Part shown: positions 8,953-21,070 of the stretch, piece after piece
Position numbering within the stretch: the first letter of the stretch is position 1
Layout: every line of letters begins with the position of its first letter
Origin: Elysia marginata
Taxonomy: Eukaryota; Mollusca; Gastropoda; Plakobranchidae
Length of the DNA stretch: 30,729 nt
NCBI GenBank assembly: GCA_019649035.1
Contig: BMAT01006934.1
Coordinates: 32,755-63,483 of the forward strand
Direction of reading: 5' to 3'
The notes under the pieces: model-generated
Database searches by the model: none
Seen by the model: the letters and a program-made list of their open reading frames with translations, nothing else
What the model was told of the DNA's origin: nothing
Translations under genes and position numbers: made by a program

Positions 8953-11804
8953 CCTAAAATATAACAATGTGGAAAGCAGCTTATCCTTCAAAAATCAACC
9001 TAGAGCTAGTAGGTCATGCCGGATGTTACCGTTGACCAGGAAACGGAAGTTTAGACTAGTTACTTGGCGCGATCCGAATTTGAGAAGGCAACAAGATTTT
9101 CTGTAGATTCGTGGTCGATTAAATGCATTTATAGTGGTTAAAATCGTACTATATTTACGATTTTTTATGATTTTCAAAAGATTTTTGTCTGATGATGGCG
9201 TGAAGCCAATAGTTTTCTGTCTTTAATTTTTAGAACGCAATAGTGTCAAATGAGACTTTCAAAGAAGATGAGGCTGCAAGCCGAATTATTCAATGATAAT
9301 CATAGAGAGAGTATTCTCTTGGTTAGAGATGCTTCCGGTTTGCCGTCATTTTTAGTCGCATTTTTAACGGCTGAATAATTACGAACTTGTTAAAAAAAAT
9401 ATCCCACAATGGAGGTTTTTTCGTTGAAATTAATTAGATCTAGGTAGGAACTACCTTGGGTAGTAATACCGTCCGAAAATAACCTTAATTATAAGAGCAA
9501 ACGTTTAACTTTAAAATAAGTCTTGTCGAACCCTCATTCACTCTTTCTTTATCCCCGTGTTTCTGTGCTTGAGTGTGAAATGTAGTTGTCAAACTATTCA
9601 TTTCATCACCAATGTCCATGCCCAATTTCCAATAATGGATCAATGAAGTGTATCTTATCCAATCTTATCATACAATGAAACATTATAAGCCAAACTGGAG
9701 CGATGTCCTCCCCAATCGAGAAGTGAACAGGCTGATGCCATCTTTTGTCAGAATAGACTGTATATATATCAGAAAAGCGTAGAATTCTAAATGTTTTCAA
9801 CACGAAAATATCACTAAAAGTAAAAAGGTAAAGAACTCCCATTTTGCATGCGCAGAAGACATGAACAGATCAACGCCAGGTGTAAACTTTAGAGCTATTA
9901 GCGCTTAACTAAGATTATGTGAGTCGGTCATATTCAACCCTTTAGGTCTGCAATCTCTAGAACTATCTGCCATAAATTTGTTTCTTATTCTCTTTGTCCC
10001 TGAGCCGCACGTTATCCAAATGTTATGATCTGGACACTATGACCACGACTTGCCTATGTTTACCTCTATATTTCAAAACAGCTCCTGGAAACGACATTAT
10101 GAAGAGGAGGACTAAACTAGATTTATACCAAAAGTTAAACTATTTCGCTCCGGAAAGTAAGTTTAGGCCTACGCCGCATTCATGGGATTTTGATAACGTA
10201 AAATTCTTGCCTAAACTTAAACTTCATCTGGAACTACACTTATGGCTAAAATTGGGGCGTAAAGCTCATTTCAAATGGCGAGTATCCTTGACGGAAGACT
10301 TTGGAGCGTCTCTGGACGGGAGAATTTAAAAATATCCTGACCCTGTATATCACCTATACCCTTTGAAATGGAAACGCACTATGAGAAAGCAAAAACAGAT
10401 CACTGGGCCAGAGATCAAGAAAGTCTGGTTCACTTCCATCCTTACATGTAAACTTGTTCACGTTTGTTTCTCTCCGGAAATTCCCACATCATATAAGAAC
10501 TAGACTAGTTGAAGGCAAACAAAAAAGCGAAGACTAGCTACGTCAATTTTTATGCTAACGCCTGGACCTCTCCTATAAATCCCTGTAAAGAGGAGTTTTC
10601 TGGCGCAACCAACACGTAAATCTAAACCCCTAAAGGAGACACAATCCAACCGCCCGACAGATCTCTAACTGATATTCATCACAAATCAGACATTGTGTGA
10701 GTGTCGATGTCTATCGAGCTAGATGACTTACTCGTACTTCATATCATACGGTCTAAAATTGCAAACAATCGCTTTAAATGTCAACTAAGTGGTGTTACTA
10801 GAGCCATGTGTTTAGGCCCGGAATTCTAAAGAAAGTGGTACATTGTAAAATGTGAGCAAAATACAGGTATCATGGAATGTAAATCTTGAGTAGACACGTA
10901 AAATAACTTGTGCTCTTGCCATATGTAAAAAAGGTTGTTATTGCAATACAAAAAGGCAAAGTTATATAGTGCATAAAGTAAAGTCATGTAAGAAAATCGA
11001 CCACAAATTTAAATATGGTAAAGAAAATAAAAGTTCTCAAGTAAGGTGCTAAAGGAAACAAAAATGAAAGAGGGAATTGTTTGTGGAAATGGGAAAACAA
11101 GAAACGGAAAAGAAGGGAAATTAAAAGACAAAGAATGTGAGTGGAAACGAGTGAAACCGCGTGAAGCTGAATGAGAAGAGGTTTTTTTTCAGGAGGAGGA
11201 AATCACCCAGCTCGGCGGGACATAGATTCAGACACGAAACATAATTGTACAACTGGCACCCTGGCAGGAAAACAGAACACAAGGAAAAAATAAACCGAGA
11301 GCTCTAACCTAGAATCTAGTCCTACTTGGCCGCTGTGTAAACTGATACTAGCAGTACATATATCTCGCAATGTTATTGTCATCAGCGTGGATCTGTGACA
11401 TTCCTGGAAACTCGAGCCTTCACGCATGCGCAACACTGCATTCTTAATGGGACACGCCTAATTACATCCCCTTGCTCAGAAATAATGAAGACGGAAGAAT
11501 CTCTTCCTGTGCTCTTGTTTCTCTCTCAATTATCACTTCTGAAAATAATTAAAAAAAGCTGTTACAAAGCAATGTGACGGCTCAGTGAAAATTAGTAGGT
11601 ATTTCATCTTAATTTTTACGGTTTTTTATTTCATAGGAGAATGCTTAAGTTTTTTTTCATCGAAAGTCAAGATCGATGGACATTTCTTTACTTTTTTCCA
11701 ATCACGTTACGATAATGGTGGCGATCATAATAAATTATTGTGATATCAATATTAAGAACAGACAAAATTATAACAATTGTGAAAAACATGAAGAGAACTA
11801 CTTC
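8953..11804. other. Intergenic, no gene recognised
   Basis: Mostly AT-rich. Open frames at 8810-9106, 9606-9842, 9994-10329 and 11203-11436 show no motif, signal or matching splice sites. No tandem repeat is apparent. Confidence 0.4.
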
Positions 11805-11876
11805 GACGGCTATAAGAGTGGTTAGCGCGTCGGACTCGAGATCTGGAGGTCACGGGTTCGATTCCCGGCCATGTCA
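11805..11876 (+). mobile_element. tRNA-like sequence, probably SINE-derived
   Basis: An A box like GAGTGGTTAGCG (11816-11827) and a perfect B box GGTTCGATTCC (11855-11865) are present. The anticodon arm TCGGA/TCTGG can fold with loop CTCGAGA, but the acceptor stem pairs poorly. The downstream 100 bases show no clear tail. A functional tRNA is unlikely. Confidence 0.6.
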
Positions 11877-13401
11877 TGTTGCAATTGCCTTGTCCCTCGA
11901 TCGTTGATTTTCTCCACTAGCTAAAAGTTGCTTGCGAAACAGACCTGTTACACAAACATTTAACTGGGAATTATCAAATAAAACAAAGCATAGTGTAACA
12001 ATGTCTATTGCTGTTCTTTTTTTTACAAAACATTTTTTAATTCAATGAAGTCGTGTCGTATCATATGGTAAGAAAGCCTTAGTGAGCGCTCGAGTCGGGT
12101 CGTGTCATTCCAAAAAGCTATCGGTCAAAATGCAGCCATCCTGGTATTGTTAGAGAGGGTATCTTTTCTAGTTGAATTTGGTGATTTCCTTTTGCAAAAA
12201 CTTTTTTTCTGCTTTTTTTTCTACTATTTTCTAATCGAGGCGAAAACAAAAAGGCAAAAAGGGCGTGATTCTGGGTACCTAGGCTGTTCTATATAGCGCA
12301 ACTCGATTGAGTTAACCCACAAAGATTTTAAGGTACAAACTTTAAAAAGGTAAAACAAAACATAGCAAAAACGACGAAATAGAAAATATTTTGAAACGAG
12401 AAACTGCTTTCCTTTTTTTTTAATCTTCCACTTTTAAGCTAATGGAAGACATCTGGATTTTTTGGATCACATAAAATTACAAGTACATAGAGGAAACGAT
12501 AAAGCGAGGTCAATAACGCTAATATCATTTATAATATAATACGAACTAATGACTTCCCTTGTTTTGTTATTCGAAGGGAGACGATCTTGGACGACATTTG
12601 TTTTGCTGCTTTGTTAGTTTTTCTTTTTTCTTTTCAACTCATGAAATCATTTTTTTTAAAAGCCATGACTTGTTTTTTCTATTTTACTTTTTGATTTTTA
12701 TGCCTTTTTTTTAATCATTTCAATAGTCAGCATGTCGTTAAAACAAAAAATGCCGGAGGAAAAGTCGATATAAAAGAAACTGTTTAACAAGATTATAGGG
12801 GGGGAAATTCCGTCATAATAAAACTCGCCGATATATCAAAATGTCGATAAAGTGACTGTCGATAAAAGCTGGGTATACCGAGGTAAGAACCATTGGTGCA
12901 GATTTCAACATTATCAGAAAGGCGGCCTCCGAACGGCAAACAGTAGGACCCAATTTTCTTGCTATCAAACTATATTAATAATGCATGCGATTTTTACACA
13001 TGTAAAGCATTAATTATGGTACTGTCAACTTGGATAACATAATTTTTTTGCTTTTATTGTTTCTCCTAATTATGCTACATGATTATGAAAAACAAGGTAA
13101 ACTAAAGCTTTGTGAGAGACAGTTCAGATTAAACTATTCCCATCTTATCTAATATTCAAGACCCAAGATCAAACAGACTTTACCGTTCGTTGACGAGGTT
13201 TCACGTCACTTCATGCTAAATCATGTGCAAGAAAGATCAAAACCATAGGTCGCGTTGACTAAAACCCATATAATTATGTTGCAGTTTGCATAATGTAGGT
13301 TTGTGGAGTCCTTGCGTAGCGGATATCATACTTATAATACGAGTAGTGGCGGCTTCAGATACAGGCTTTCACAAAAACGCTTTGGTATTGTTCTATCTGT
13401 T
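11877..13401. other. AT-rich intergenic sequence
   Basis: Contains long T and A runs (about 12190-12240 and 12590-12720) and four CGATA words between 12764 and 12868. No gene, RNA or tandem repeat is recognised. Confidence 0.4.
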
Positions 13402-13480
13402 ACAAACCTCGAAGTAAAGTAGTTAACATTTGCTCTTTTTGGATGAAGAGAGGTCTGCAGTTCGAATCCAACATGGCAAA
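13402..13480 (+). mobile_element. Possible decayed tRNA-like head
   Basis: A weak A-box-like AGTAGTTAACATTTG is followed at roughly tRNA spacing by GAGGTCTGCAGTTCGAATCC, which contains a B-box core GTTCGAATCC. No body or tail is visible. It sits about 80 bases before the 39-bp minisatellite. Confidence 0.35.
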
Positions 13481-13560
13481 AGATCTCCACAAAGTGCTAG
13501 ATTGACGCTTTGATTTTATTGGAGCTGCTCCTATCTAAGTTTAGGAGCTTCAGTATACAT

Positions 13561-14345
13561 GCAGCTGTTTATGATCTGTTGCGGATTAAAGTGAAAGCGC
13601 TTGTTGTTTATAATTTGTTGAAGATTTTAAACAAGCGCTTGTGGTTTATGATCTGTTGGAGATTAAAATAAAAGCGCTTTTTGTTTATCATCTGCTGAAG
13701 ATTAAAATAAAGCGCTTGTTCTTTTTAATCTGTTGGGGATTAAAATAAAAGCGCTTGTTGTTTTTAATCTGTTGGAGATTAAAATAAAAGCGCTGATTGT
13801 TTTTGATCGGTTGGGAATTGAAAAAAAGCGCTTGTTCTTTTTAATCTGTTGTGGATTAAAATAAAAGCGCTAGTTGTTTTTAATCTGTTGGGGGATTAAA
13901 ATAAAAGCGCCTTTTGTTTTTGATCTGTTGGGAATTGAAATAAAAGCGCTTGTTGTTTTTTACCTGTTGAAGATTGAAATAAAAGCGCTTGTTGTTTATG
14001 ATCTGTTCAAGATTAAAATAAAAAGTGCTTGTTCTTTTTAATCTGTTGTGGATTAAAATAAAAGCGCTTGTTGTTTTTTATCTGTTGGAGATTAAAATAA
14101 AAGCGCTTTTTGTTTTTGATCTGTTGAGAATCGAAATAAAAGCGCTTGTTTTTTTATCTGTTGGGAACTAAAATAAAAGCGATTGTTGTTTATGATCTGT
14201 TGGATATTAAAATAAAAGAGTTTGTATTTTATGGTCTGTTGGGGATTAAAATAAAAGCGCTTGTTGTTTATGATCTGTTAGAGATTAAAATAAAAGCGCT
14301 TGTTGTTTATGATCTGTTGGGAATTAAATTAAAAGCGCATTTTCG
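13561..14345 (+). repeat. 39-bp minisatellite, about 19 units, with higher-order pattern
   Basis: Units of 37-40 bases start with GCGC at 13597, 13635, 13674, 13712, 13751, 13790, 13828, 13867, 13907, 13946, 13985, 14025 (GTGC), 14064, 14103, 14142, 14179, 14218 (GAGT), 14257 and 14296, with partial units at both ends. The consensus is GCGCTTGTTGTTTATGATCT followed by GTTGGAGATTAAAATAAAA. Unit starts fit the palindrome AAAGCGCTTT to varying degrees. An in-frame open frame at 14146-14394 is a by-product of the 39-bp (13-codon) period, not a gene. Confidence 0.95.
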
Positions 14346-15022
14346 CTTTTTTATTTGGAAACGACGTTGCTCTGACACTTTAATTTATTCTTAGAACCAC
14401 CGACATTGTCTGTTTGGTTAAATTGTGTGAATGATTTGTGAAAAATGTTGACATTAAATTTGTGCCATAATTTATGAACGCACTCTAAGGATATTCATTG
14501 AAATACGGCAAAGACATGTAGTCTAAGTAATAGAGGCTTACACACCCTATCGGCCTGGTGAAGAGGGACGGTCTGAAATGGACTGGGAAGAAGAGGGGTA
14601 CCCCTTAGCGACACATTTGAGCGGATGGTTGGAAAACTAATTATTAACATTATTCACACTATGGTTAAAAAGAAAAAAAACTTAAAATGCATGAGACCAA
14701 AGGGAGAACGTACAGTAAAATGTCAACAAAAAAATTTAAAGGAAAAAAAAAGAAAAAGAGAATTACTAAATCACTACAAACCAATCGGATCATTATCAGA
14801 CTAGGAACAATGGTACACGGGAACAAATTGAAGTTGAGGACTATTTCGAAATGTTTGAAAATATGATACCTTAGCACATATCTTAATTTTTTATCCATGT
14901 GAAACAGGAATAGATCTGACCTTTTTTCCATTTTGGATTTTTCCCCTCCCACATTGCATTTACCTTTTTAAAGTTTTGTATAGTGTTATGTATTTTTATG
15001 AACCTGAAATTTGTTTATAGAA
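14346..15022. other. Intergenic, nothing recognised
   Basis: AT-rich sequence with homopolymer A and T runs. No gene or repeat array is seen. Confidence 0.4.
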
Positions 15023-15056
15023 NNNNNNNNNNNNNNNNNNNNNNNNNNNNNNNNNN
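15023..15056. other. Assembly gap (34 Ns)
   Basis: Undetermined bases directly before a GAGAGAGA stretch. The gap probably reflects a collapsed or unsequenced GA microsatellite, so its true length is unknown. Confidence 0.98.
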
Positions 15057-15263
15057 GAGAGAGATTGAGAGAGACAGACAGAAACCGGCAGAAATGTAGA
15101 GAAAAAATCAACGAGAAATTCGAAGATTACGAAAGGGTATGAAAATAAATTCTCGATACGTTGATGAAATTTAGAGAAATTAGTAAAGAGAGTTGAGTTT
15201 GATACAGTGAGCCAGAGAGAGAAAGAGACAGACAGACAGACATACAGACAGAGACAGAGAGAG
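15057..15263 (+). repeat. GA/GACA-rich tract
   Basis: Imperfect GA and GACA repeats at 15057-15083 and 15213-15263, with purine-rich unique sequence between them. It adjoins the assembly gap. Confidence 0.85.
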
Positions 15264-15729
15264 TGTCACAGAAATAGATTATACTGCTACAGTAACAAAA
15301 CCTTCAGTCTGACGGAGCAGCAAACACCTGTTGTTGAGACATAAACAGTCATCTCCAACTCGCAGCCACAGAACCGTAACCCCAACAGCCGAACATCAAA
15401 GCCAAAGGGAAGCCACTAACTTTGCAGAGTTGCAAAGGGGAGTAATAAGTCTCTGTTCCTGCCACTCATATCAAACGTCTCTCGTTGTGAAATGATATTC
15501 ACCATGATATTGTTGCTATTACAATTGTAGCGAGAACGAGAAAATGCTGATTCCAGTTTTTAAAAAAAAATTACCGGTTGTCTGTAGATAATGTTATAGT
15601 TCTGGTAAAATAGATTGAAATTAAAAATTGAAAGTTAATGTAATGGCTTAGATAATTTTCTGAACGTGAGAGGAAAGAATAACATTGCAGACACAAAAGG
15701 CATTAAAATGAAATAAAGACTTACTAAGT
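15264..15729. other. Intergenic, nothing definite
   Basis: Slightly GC-richer at 15300-15470, with no open frame of interest. Otherwise AT-rich. Confidence 0.35.
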
Positions 15730-15842
15730 CAAGAGAAAGAGAGTTAGAGAAAGAAAGAGATAGAGAGAGAGATAAAAAGGGAAAGAGGGAGAGAGATAAA
15801 GAGAGAGAGGGGGGGCAGAGAGATAGAGAGATAGAGAGAGAG
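15730..15842 (+). repeat. GA-rich microsatellite
   Basis: Imperfect (GA)n with GATA and GAAA interruptions and a run of seven Gs near 15810. Opposite-strand Ser/Leu-rich frames are artefacts. Confidence 0.92.
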
Positions 15843-16339
15843 GAAACAGCTGGCATGCCACAATTTTAGCTTTCATTCAAGAAATGAAAGAGGCAGATAC
15901 AAATAAACTTAAAGAGTATAAAATTAGAAAAAAATATCGTTGGTGGTTGTCGTTTAAATAGAGACAAAAAAGTCAGAAAATGGATTATATAAAAGAGGTC
16001 TTTCATACAGACAGATTAGGCAGACACCATCAGACAGACTTGCAGACAAGTGTTCAGAGCCAGAAAGCAAAGAACGAGAAAGAAGTGGAACTATTGCTAG
16101 AGGTTGGACTAGAGAATGAGATACAAACATGTAACGTATAGCCCGTACATCAAAAGTATTAAAATCTATTTACAAGCAAGTTACACCAACTTAGGTGACG
16201 TTAAATGTTTCAAGGCAAACACAATGGAGAAAATGTGTGTAAAAGTATCTTTCTCTTCATCCACAAATGAATATAATGACGTAACGAGAAACAAAATAGA
16301 TATTTATAATCTACGGAAGGAAGAAGAAAAACCCTATGA
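15843..16339. other. Intergenic, purine-rich
   Basis: Contains a 75-codon open frame (16116-16343, +) with no recognisable motif. Scattered CAGACAGA words occur near 16005-16050. Confidence 0.35.
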
Positions 16340-16500
16340 GTAGTAGAGTAAATTGATCAGTCCCCGTGGGAGCGCGACCCGCAGCGCCAGTGTGATCTGC
16401 TGCAGCAATTAGCCTCACAGATTAGTTGCTAATGTAACAGCACTGACTCCTCCTATCTGGAGGGGGAATTCTAAACAAACGGGAGCTAAAGGAAGACTCT
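16340..16500. other. GC-richer patch, possible regulatory element
   Basis: The sequence around 16363-16450 (GTGGGAGCGCGACCCGCAGC) is GC-rich in an AT-rich setting. It carries homeodomain-type core words CAATTAG and GATTAG within an imperfect inverted repeat GCAATTA/TAGTTGC. This is suggestive only. Confidence 0.25.
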
Positions 16501-16790
16501 AAATAGGGAATGAGATTTCAACAAGAGTAGCGGAACTTTCCTGGTGTCTCTCCGCTGTCTTATAATTGCAATCTTTTAAAATTGATGCGACAGATTTATT
16601 TTGAAGATAAACTTATTTAGCTTTATAGTTTTTAAGTTCTAGATGTGAAATCATTTATAAAAGTAAAAAGCTTACCAATATACCCTCCAATCTAAGTCTA
16701 GATTACGTTAACCACTATGGTATTTTGGGGTGTTTCTTCTAGAAAAGGGACGTTACTCTTGTTTTACCTCTAATCTCATTCCCTATAGAG

Positions 16791-17030
16791 GGGGGCGTGG
16801 CGCAGTGGTTTGCACGTAGGACTCGTGATGCGGTGGTTGCGGGTTCGATTCCCAACTACGACTTATGTTGTAAGAGCAAAATTTCCACACTTTCCTCAGT
16901 CTACCTACCTTAAAAATAGACATCTGGCTAAAGCCAGTGCTCGAAACTGTGGAAGAATAGTATTTGAGCGCCTAACAGGCTGCCGTGGTGTAATGCTCTG
17001 AAATATGAGTTGAATTTGCTTTTGTATGTA
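16791..17030 (+). mobile_element. Decayed tRNA-derived SINE
   Basis: The head GGGGGCGTGGCGCAGTGGTT has an A box TGGCGCAGTGGT (16798-16809) and a perfect B box GGTTCGATTCC (16842-16852). The body has the familiar order of SINE middle pieces: GAGCAA, then CACACTTTCCTCAGTC, then CTACC and TAAAAATAGACATCTGG, then CCAGTGCT. No clear target-site duplication was found, and the 3' limit is approximate. This is a different family from the element at 5060. The 63-codon frame over it is not a gene. Confidence 0.75.
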
Positions 17031-17288
17031 TAGGCCTGTTAGGGGAAATATCATAAGTTTTGACACTGTCTCCGGCGGTGGAAGATTACACCCATTTTTT
17101 AGTCTTAGATTTTCGTTCCGCAAAAAATAAAACAGAAAAATGTAGCACAAAAAACAAACAATCCAAAATAAAAAAATGCGATAGAAAACAATGCGAAAAA
17201 GCAATTAAAAAAAAAACAGAGAAAATTGTTCTATAACTTTCCCTCTTTGAATACCAAAAAAGTAAACATCTTTTGAGAAACGCCGAGG
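17031..17288. other. A-rich intergenic sequence
   Basis: Runs of A around 17100-17220. Opposite-strand Phe-rich open frames result from this composition. No gene is recognised. Confidence 0.35.
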
Positions 17289-17330
17289 TAACTAGAAAAT
17301 TAACCCGCTTGGTTGGGAATTCTCTAGTTA
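17289..17330. repeat. Short near-perfect hairpin
   Basis: TAACTAGAAAATT (17289-17301) and AATTCTCTAGTTA (17318-17330) are inverted copies with one mismatch. CCC and GGG inside the 16-base loop can extend the stem past a bulge. It is shorter than a typical pre-miRNA. Confidence 0.6.
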
Positions 17331-17824
17331 AAATAGTTTTTCTGTCATTATCAGTGAAGTTTTCATGTAGCTTGTACATTATACACTATATATACATTAT
17401 TACTCATATCAAGCTTTAGAAAGGATACTTTATTTTCTTGATGTTTAAACTAGTTTAATGAAAAAGATAGACTTAGGTGTCGACAATTCTTCTTAGTTCA
17501 AGAAATAAATTTTTTGTTTGTATGACATGAGTATGAGTGTGTGTGCGGGGGGGGGGAGAGGCAGTTTTAATTTTACAATTATTTTCAGGACTATTTTTTA
17601 TCCAGACGATCTAGACCTGCTTACGTTCGCCCAGTGTACGTGAAGAAAACATACATGTTCAAGTAGGCAGAGCTCACATAGATCTGGCTGTTTTGAGAAA
17701 AACGAGGGTCGATAGTTTTTCTCAGGTACACTTTATTATTGAAAGTGACATGAGCCACGCCACAGTAATTCTTCAATTTCCTGAGGTAGGTGAAGTCTTG
17801 AGGCTAACAAAATACAGACTCAGC
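17331..17824. other. Intergenic, nothing recognised
   Basis: AT-rich, with a GTGTGTG plus poly-G run near 17538-17557. No gene is seen. Confidence 0.35.
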
Positions 17825-18600
17825 GAGAGAGAGAAAGAGAGAGAGAGAAGGGGGGGGGGACCCAGTAAATACGATAGATGCTTTTCTTCATACTGCCTCA
17901 CTATAGGAGATTCTGATGTCGTGCGTGGCTTATGAGACGATACAGATTAGAGCCGAGCCGACGATTCCATGGATGCGTTTCCTGATCTATTATTCTGTCA
18001 AAAGAAAAACATTGCACTTGAAGTGCTGGTGTCAAATAGTTCTGGGTTGCTTCCCCTCACTTCCTCTAGCACTCGACCCCTTGCTGGGCAGAGTGGCCGC
18101 CGACACTGAGAGAGAGGGAGAGGGACAGAGAGAGACACACACACACACAGAGACAGAGAGACAGACAGGGAGAGATCGGCACACAAGTATAAACAAATAC
18201 ATAGACAGAGAGATAAAGAGAAAGGAGTTGTTAAAGATAGAAGGCAAATAAAAAAAGAGTACCGGTAGGGAGAAAGTCAGAAGGAAAGGGATAGAGAGAA
18301 AGAGAGGGAAGCCAGAGTAAGAAGAAGTAGCAGTTAGTAAAAGTCTTGAAAAGAGAGAAAGAGAGAGAGAGAGAGGGGGGGGAGAAAGAACGATTGAGAA
18401 TTGTCAAGAATGTCATATTGAACTTGAAGAACCAAATCAGACCAAGCACTATAGCAGTATTGATAACTCCTGGAAAGGGGGATCAGGTCAAAAAAAGAGA
18501 AGGGAAATGATAAAAAAAGGATTGAGAGAGAGAGAGAGAGAGAGAGAAATTGGTAGACTAAAAGATACGAAGAGAGAGGGTGAGAGAGAGAGAGGTAAAG
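17825..18600 (+). repeat. Cluster of GA-rich microsatellites
   Basis: GA tracts at 17825-17860 (ending in poly-G), 18107-18176 (with an (AC)n block at about 18135-18148), 18351-18389 (with poly-G), 18523-18548 and 18571-18596. The segments between are also purine-biased, whereas 17890-18100 is ordinary sequence. Overlapping open frames on both strands here are low-complexity artefacts. Confidence 0.88.
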
Positions 18601-19080
18601 ACAATAAAGGCGAGACTTCAAAAGAGGGAAGAATACCGCGCAATTAAAACATTGGCATCATAGAAAGCTCACATAGGTTAGGTATGCGTCGTAAAAGAGT
18701 GCGATAGCGCCAACTGTGAGCAAAGCTATGAGATCAGCGCTCACTGCCAGTCTAGATCTAGATCTACATGGGCCGGCAGGCAGGCTAGATCCCAGCATCA
18801 GGATAGAGCGCCGAGCTTTGATAGTGATACCCTAACCCTCCCTGTGTCTAGATCTAGAAGGCCTGGAAGCAGTAAAAGGGATGCGAGTGACAGTTGAGCA
18901 AAATTAGATTACTTTGAGCACGACTCTTGTTGTGGCTGGAGAGTGTGAAAAGTCGGATCGTGTGGTCCATTCTGGCATCTTGATTTACTGCTTGAGTAGA
19001 AACTAACGGAAGCCACGCCGGGAGGATGCGGGAGATTCCGAATCAGAAGCCATACATCATATTAAGATGGAGTAAGAGGA
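18601..19080. other. GC-richer segment with TCTAGATCTAGA words
   Basis: Moderately GC-rich compared with flanks. Contains TCTAGATCTAGATCTA at 18752-18767 and another TCTAGATCTAGA near 18847-18858. No open frame of note. Could be regulatory or a repeat remnant. Confidence 0.3.
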
Positions 19081-21070
19081 AACACAATTTTGCGCCAGCG
19101 CCCTAATAACGAGTTAGTTAATTTAGGGCTCAAACAATGCAATTGTGATTGCGCTTTCATTTGAGTCTTGAATTCTTTAAATATTGAAATTCTAACTTTA
19201 GGATATACTCTCCTCCCATAAAAGACACGCGCCAGTTTTTCATTTTATTTGAACTAACTAGAAAAAATGTTGGAAAGGCTAACAAAGGCCTTTTTTTTCA
19301 AGTTTTAGAGCAAAGCCAACAAATGAGGTATACATAAATAAGGCAGATATATTTGTGAAACATGTTCGTTTAAGTAGACGAGAAATCGCTGGTTTTTTAA
19401 AACTACAAGCAAAACAAGTGTTAAAGTAAAGTAATGAGGTCATTTTTGGGTCATGGAAGTAGAATACCGAAAGTGGCATATTTTATATAGTGAAGATATT
19501 AAGACTGCTCAACACAGTATAGTTTTACATCTATTTGAACAATGCAGCTTAGAGAGACTGAGAGAAAAAAAATATAAAGGATTGGTATAACGGACCGTAG
19601 AGAACGAAACGGCCTCAAGGCTCCCTGTACGAAAAGCCACTTGTCACACTTACTAGAAGCCACATGTAATCTAATTCTGTTCCACGTATTAGGCTGAGCA
19701 CCTGAAGTATCCCTGAGTACCCGCAACAATTACAGAAGTACAGGTACAACTGGGAAGAATGTAGTCACAGGTAAATATAGAGACCCCAGTACAACAGTTA
19801 CATTTTACTCTGTGTGATAGACTTATTTCAAGACCGTGTTCTTTATACTCGTAGTCTAACGGGTTTTATTGATTTTCACCCACCCGCTACATTAGACATG
19901 TAGCAATTTTTTAAATATGAAATAGGACAATACTAGTTCCAGTTCAGGTAAATTTTGAATACAGGATCCACTAACAGAGATTGGATCCATGTCTATTCTC
20001 TGTTTCGAATATATATGATAAAGTTTGCATAATATGCTATTCTACGAAATTGAAAGGCCCAAAAAGTCTGCCTTATCTGAAGCAGTGTGCCAAAACTGAC
20101 TTATAATATCCAGGAAAGTGAAACTAGACCGGATTCATCTTGAGGAGAATGTAGCAATTGATTGTTTATAACCCCAACTATTGATCCATAAAAAGTCAAT
20201 GAACTGAAATTATTACAATTACTTAGTATTTCGACATGTGAACACGTCCACAATCAGGCAGTACAGACTTTAAGCAGCAACACGTGAGTATGACGCGAAC
20301 GTCTGTGGCGTCTATTTTTAGAAACTGGTTTCATTATTTTTATAGTTTCCTCAATCTGCTTTCCCGATTTTCACGTACGCGTAGTGCGACACGGTGCGTG
20401 TGCTAAAGGTCTCTAGTGTAACACAGGAAACTTTGCTATTGTAATAACACAACAGATTCTAAAACTCAAATTCTTTAGAAGAAAGACTTTTGTGATATAG
20501 AAGAGCACAGCAGATGTAACATGAGGACGCTAATACAAATAATACACTCCAGATAGTTGTGCCAACCACAAACCGAACACACCAACTACATAAATGAAGT
20601 CTTGTTAAACATTCAGAGTTGTGTTTACACTTGAGAAATCAGGCCTGTCACTTAGAACATGCATTTAGTGTGTACTGTCAATCTCAAAGTATATTTTTCA
20701 ATACTTTGGTCACACCGTACCATACAATGTGCGACACAATGCATGACATATAACATTTTTAAGATGTTATGCAATGTCGATATTTGCACAATGAAAAGCG
20801 CTAAAAATTTAGTTCATTTTTTACTTTTATATCTACCGATATTGTCCATCACCCGTATCGACCTTCATACATGTATAACTAAATGTTTAGCCTTATGTAA
20901 ACATATGTTTTTCGCCCTCCCTTTACGTCGTCTAATCCCAAAATAAATCCTTTCGTTCCGCTTAGCTTAACTTTTCAAAATCATTGGAAAGCATGTAAAT
21001 GTAGCCATGCAACTGTTAACTTCAGTCGTGTTGTATGCGTTCTCCAGAGATTTTTCTAAATCGCGTCGTG
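19081..21070. other. Intergenic, no gene recognised
   Basis: AT-rich. Open frames at 19279-19479 (-), 19499-19729 (-) and 20659-20946 (+) have no domain, signal or splice context. No tandem array is apparent. Confidence 0.4.

Noticed and set aside
9994-10329. 111-codon open frame
   Set aside because: No recognisable motif and composition like surrounding non-coding DNA.
11805-11876. Functional tRNA gene
   Set aside because: The acceptor stem does not pair well; promoter boxes alone fit a SINE-derived relic.
12764-12868. Cluster of four CGATA words
   Set aside because: Short words in AT-rich DNA; not enough to claim a binding-site cluster.
13561-14345. CRISPR-like regular repeat
   Set aside because: Units are contiguous with no unique spacers, and the genome is animal.
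18830-18839. CCCTAACCCT, telomere-like
   Set aside because: Fewer than two repeat units; chance is the simplest explanation.
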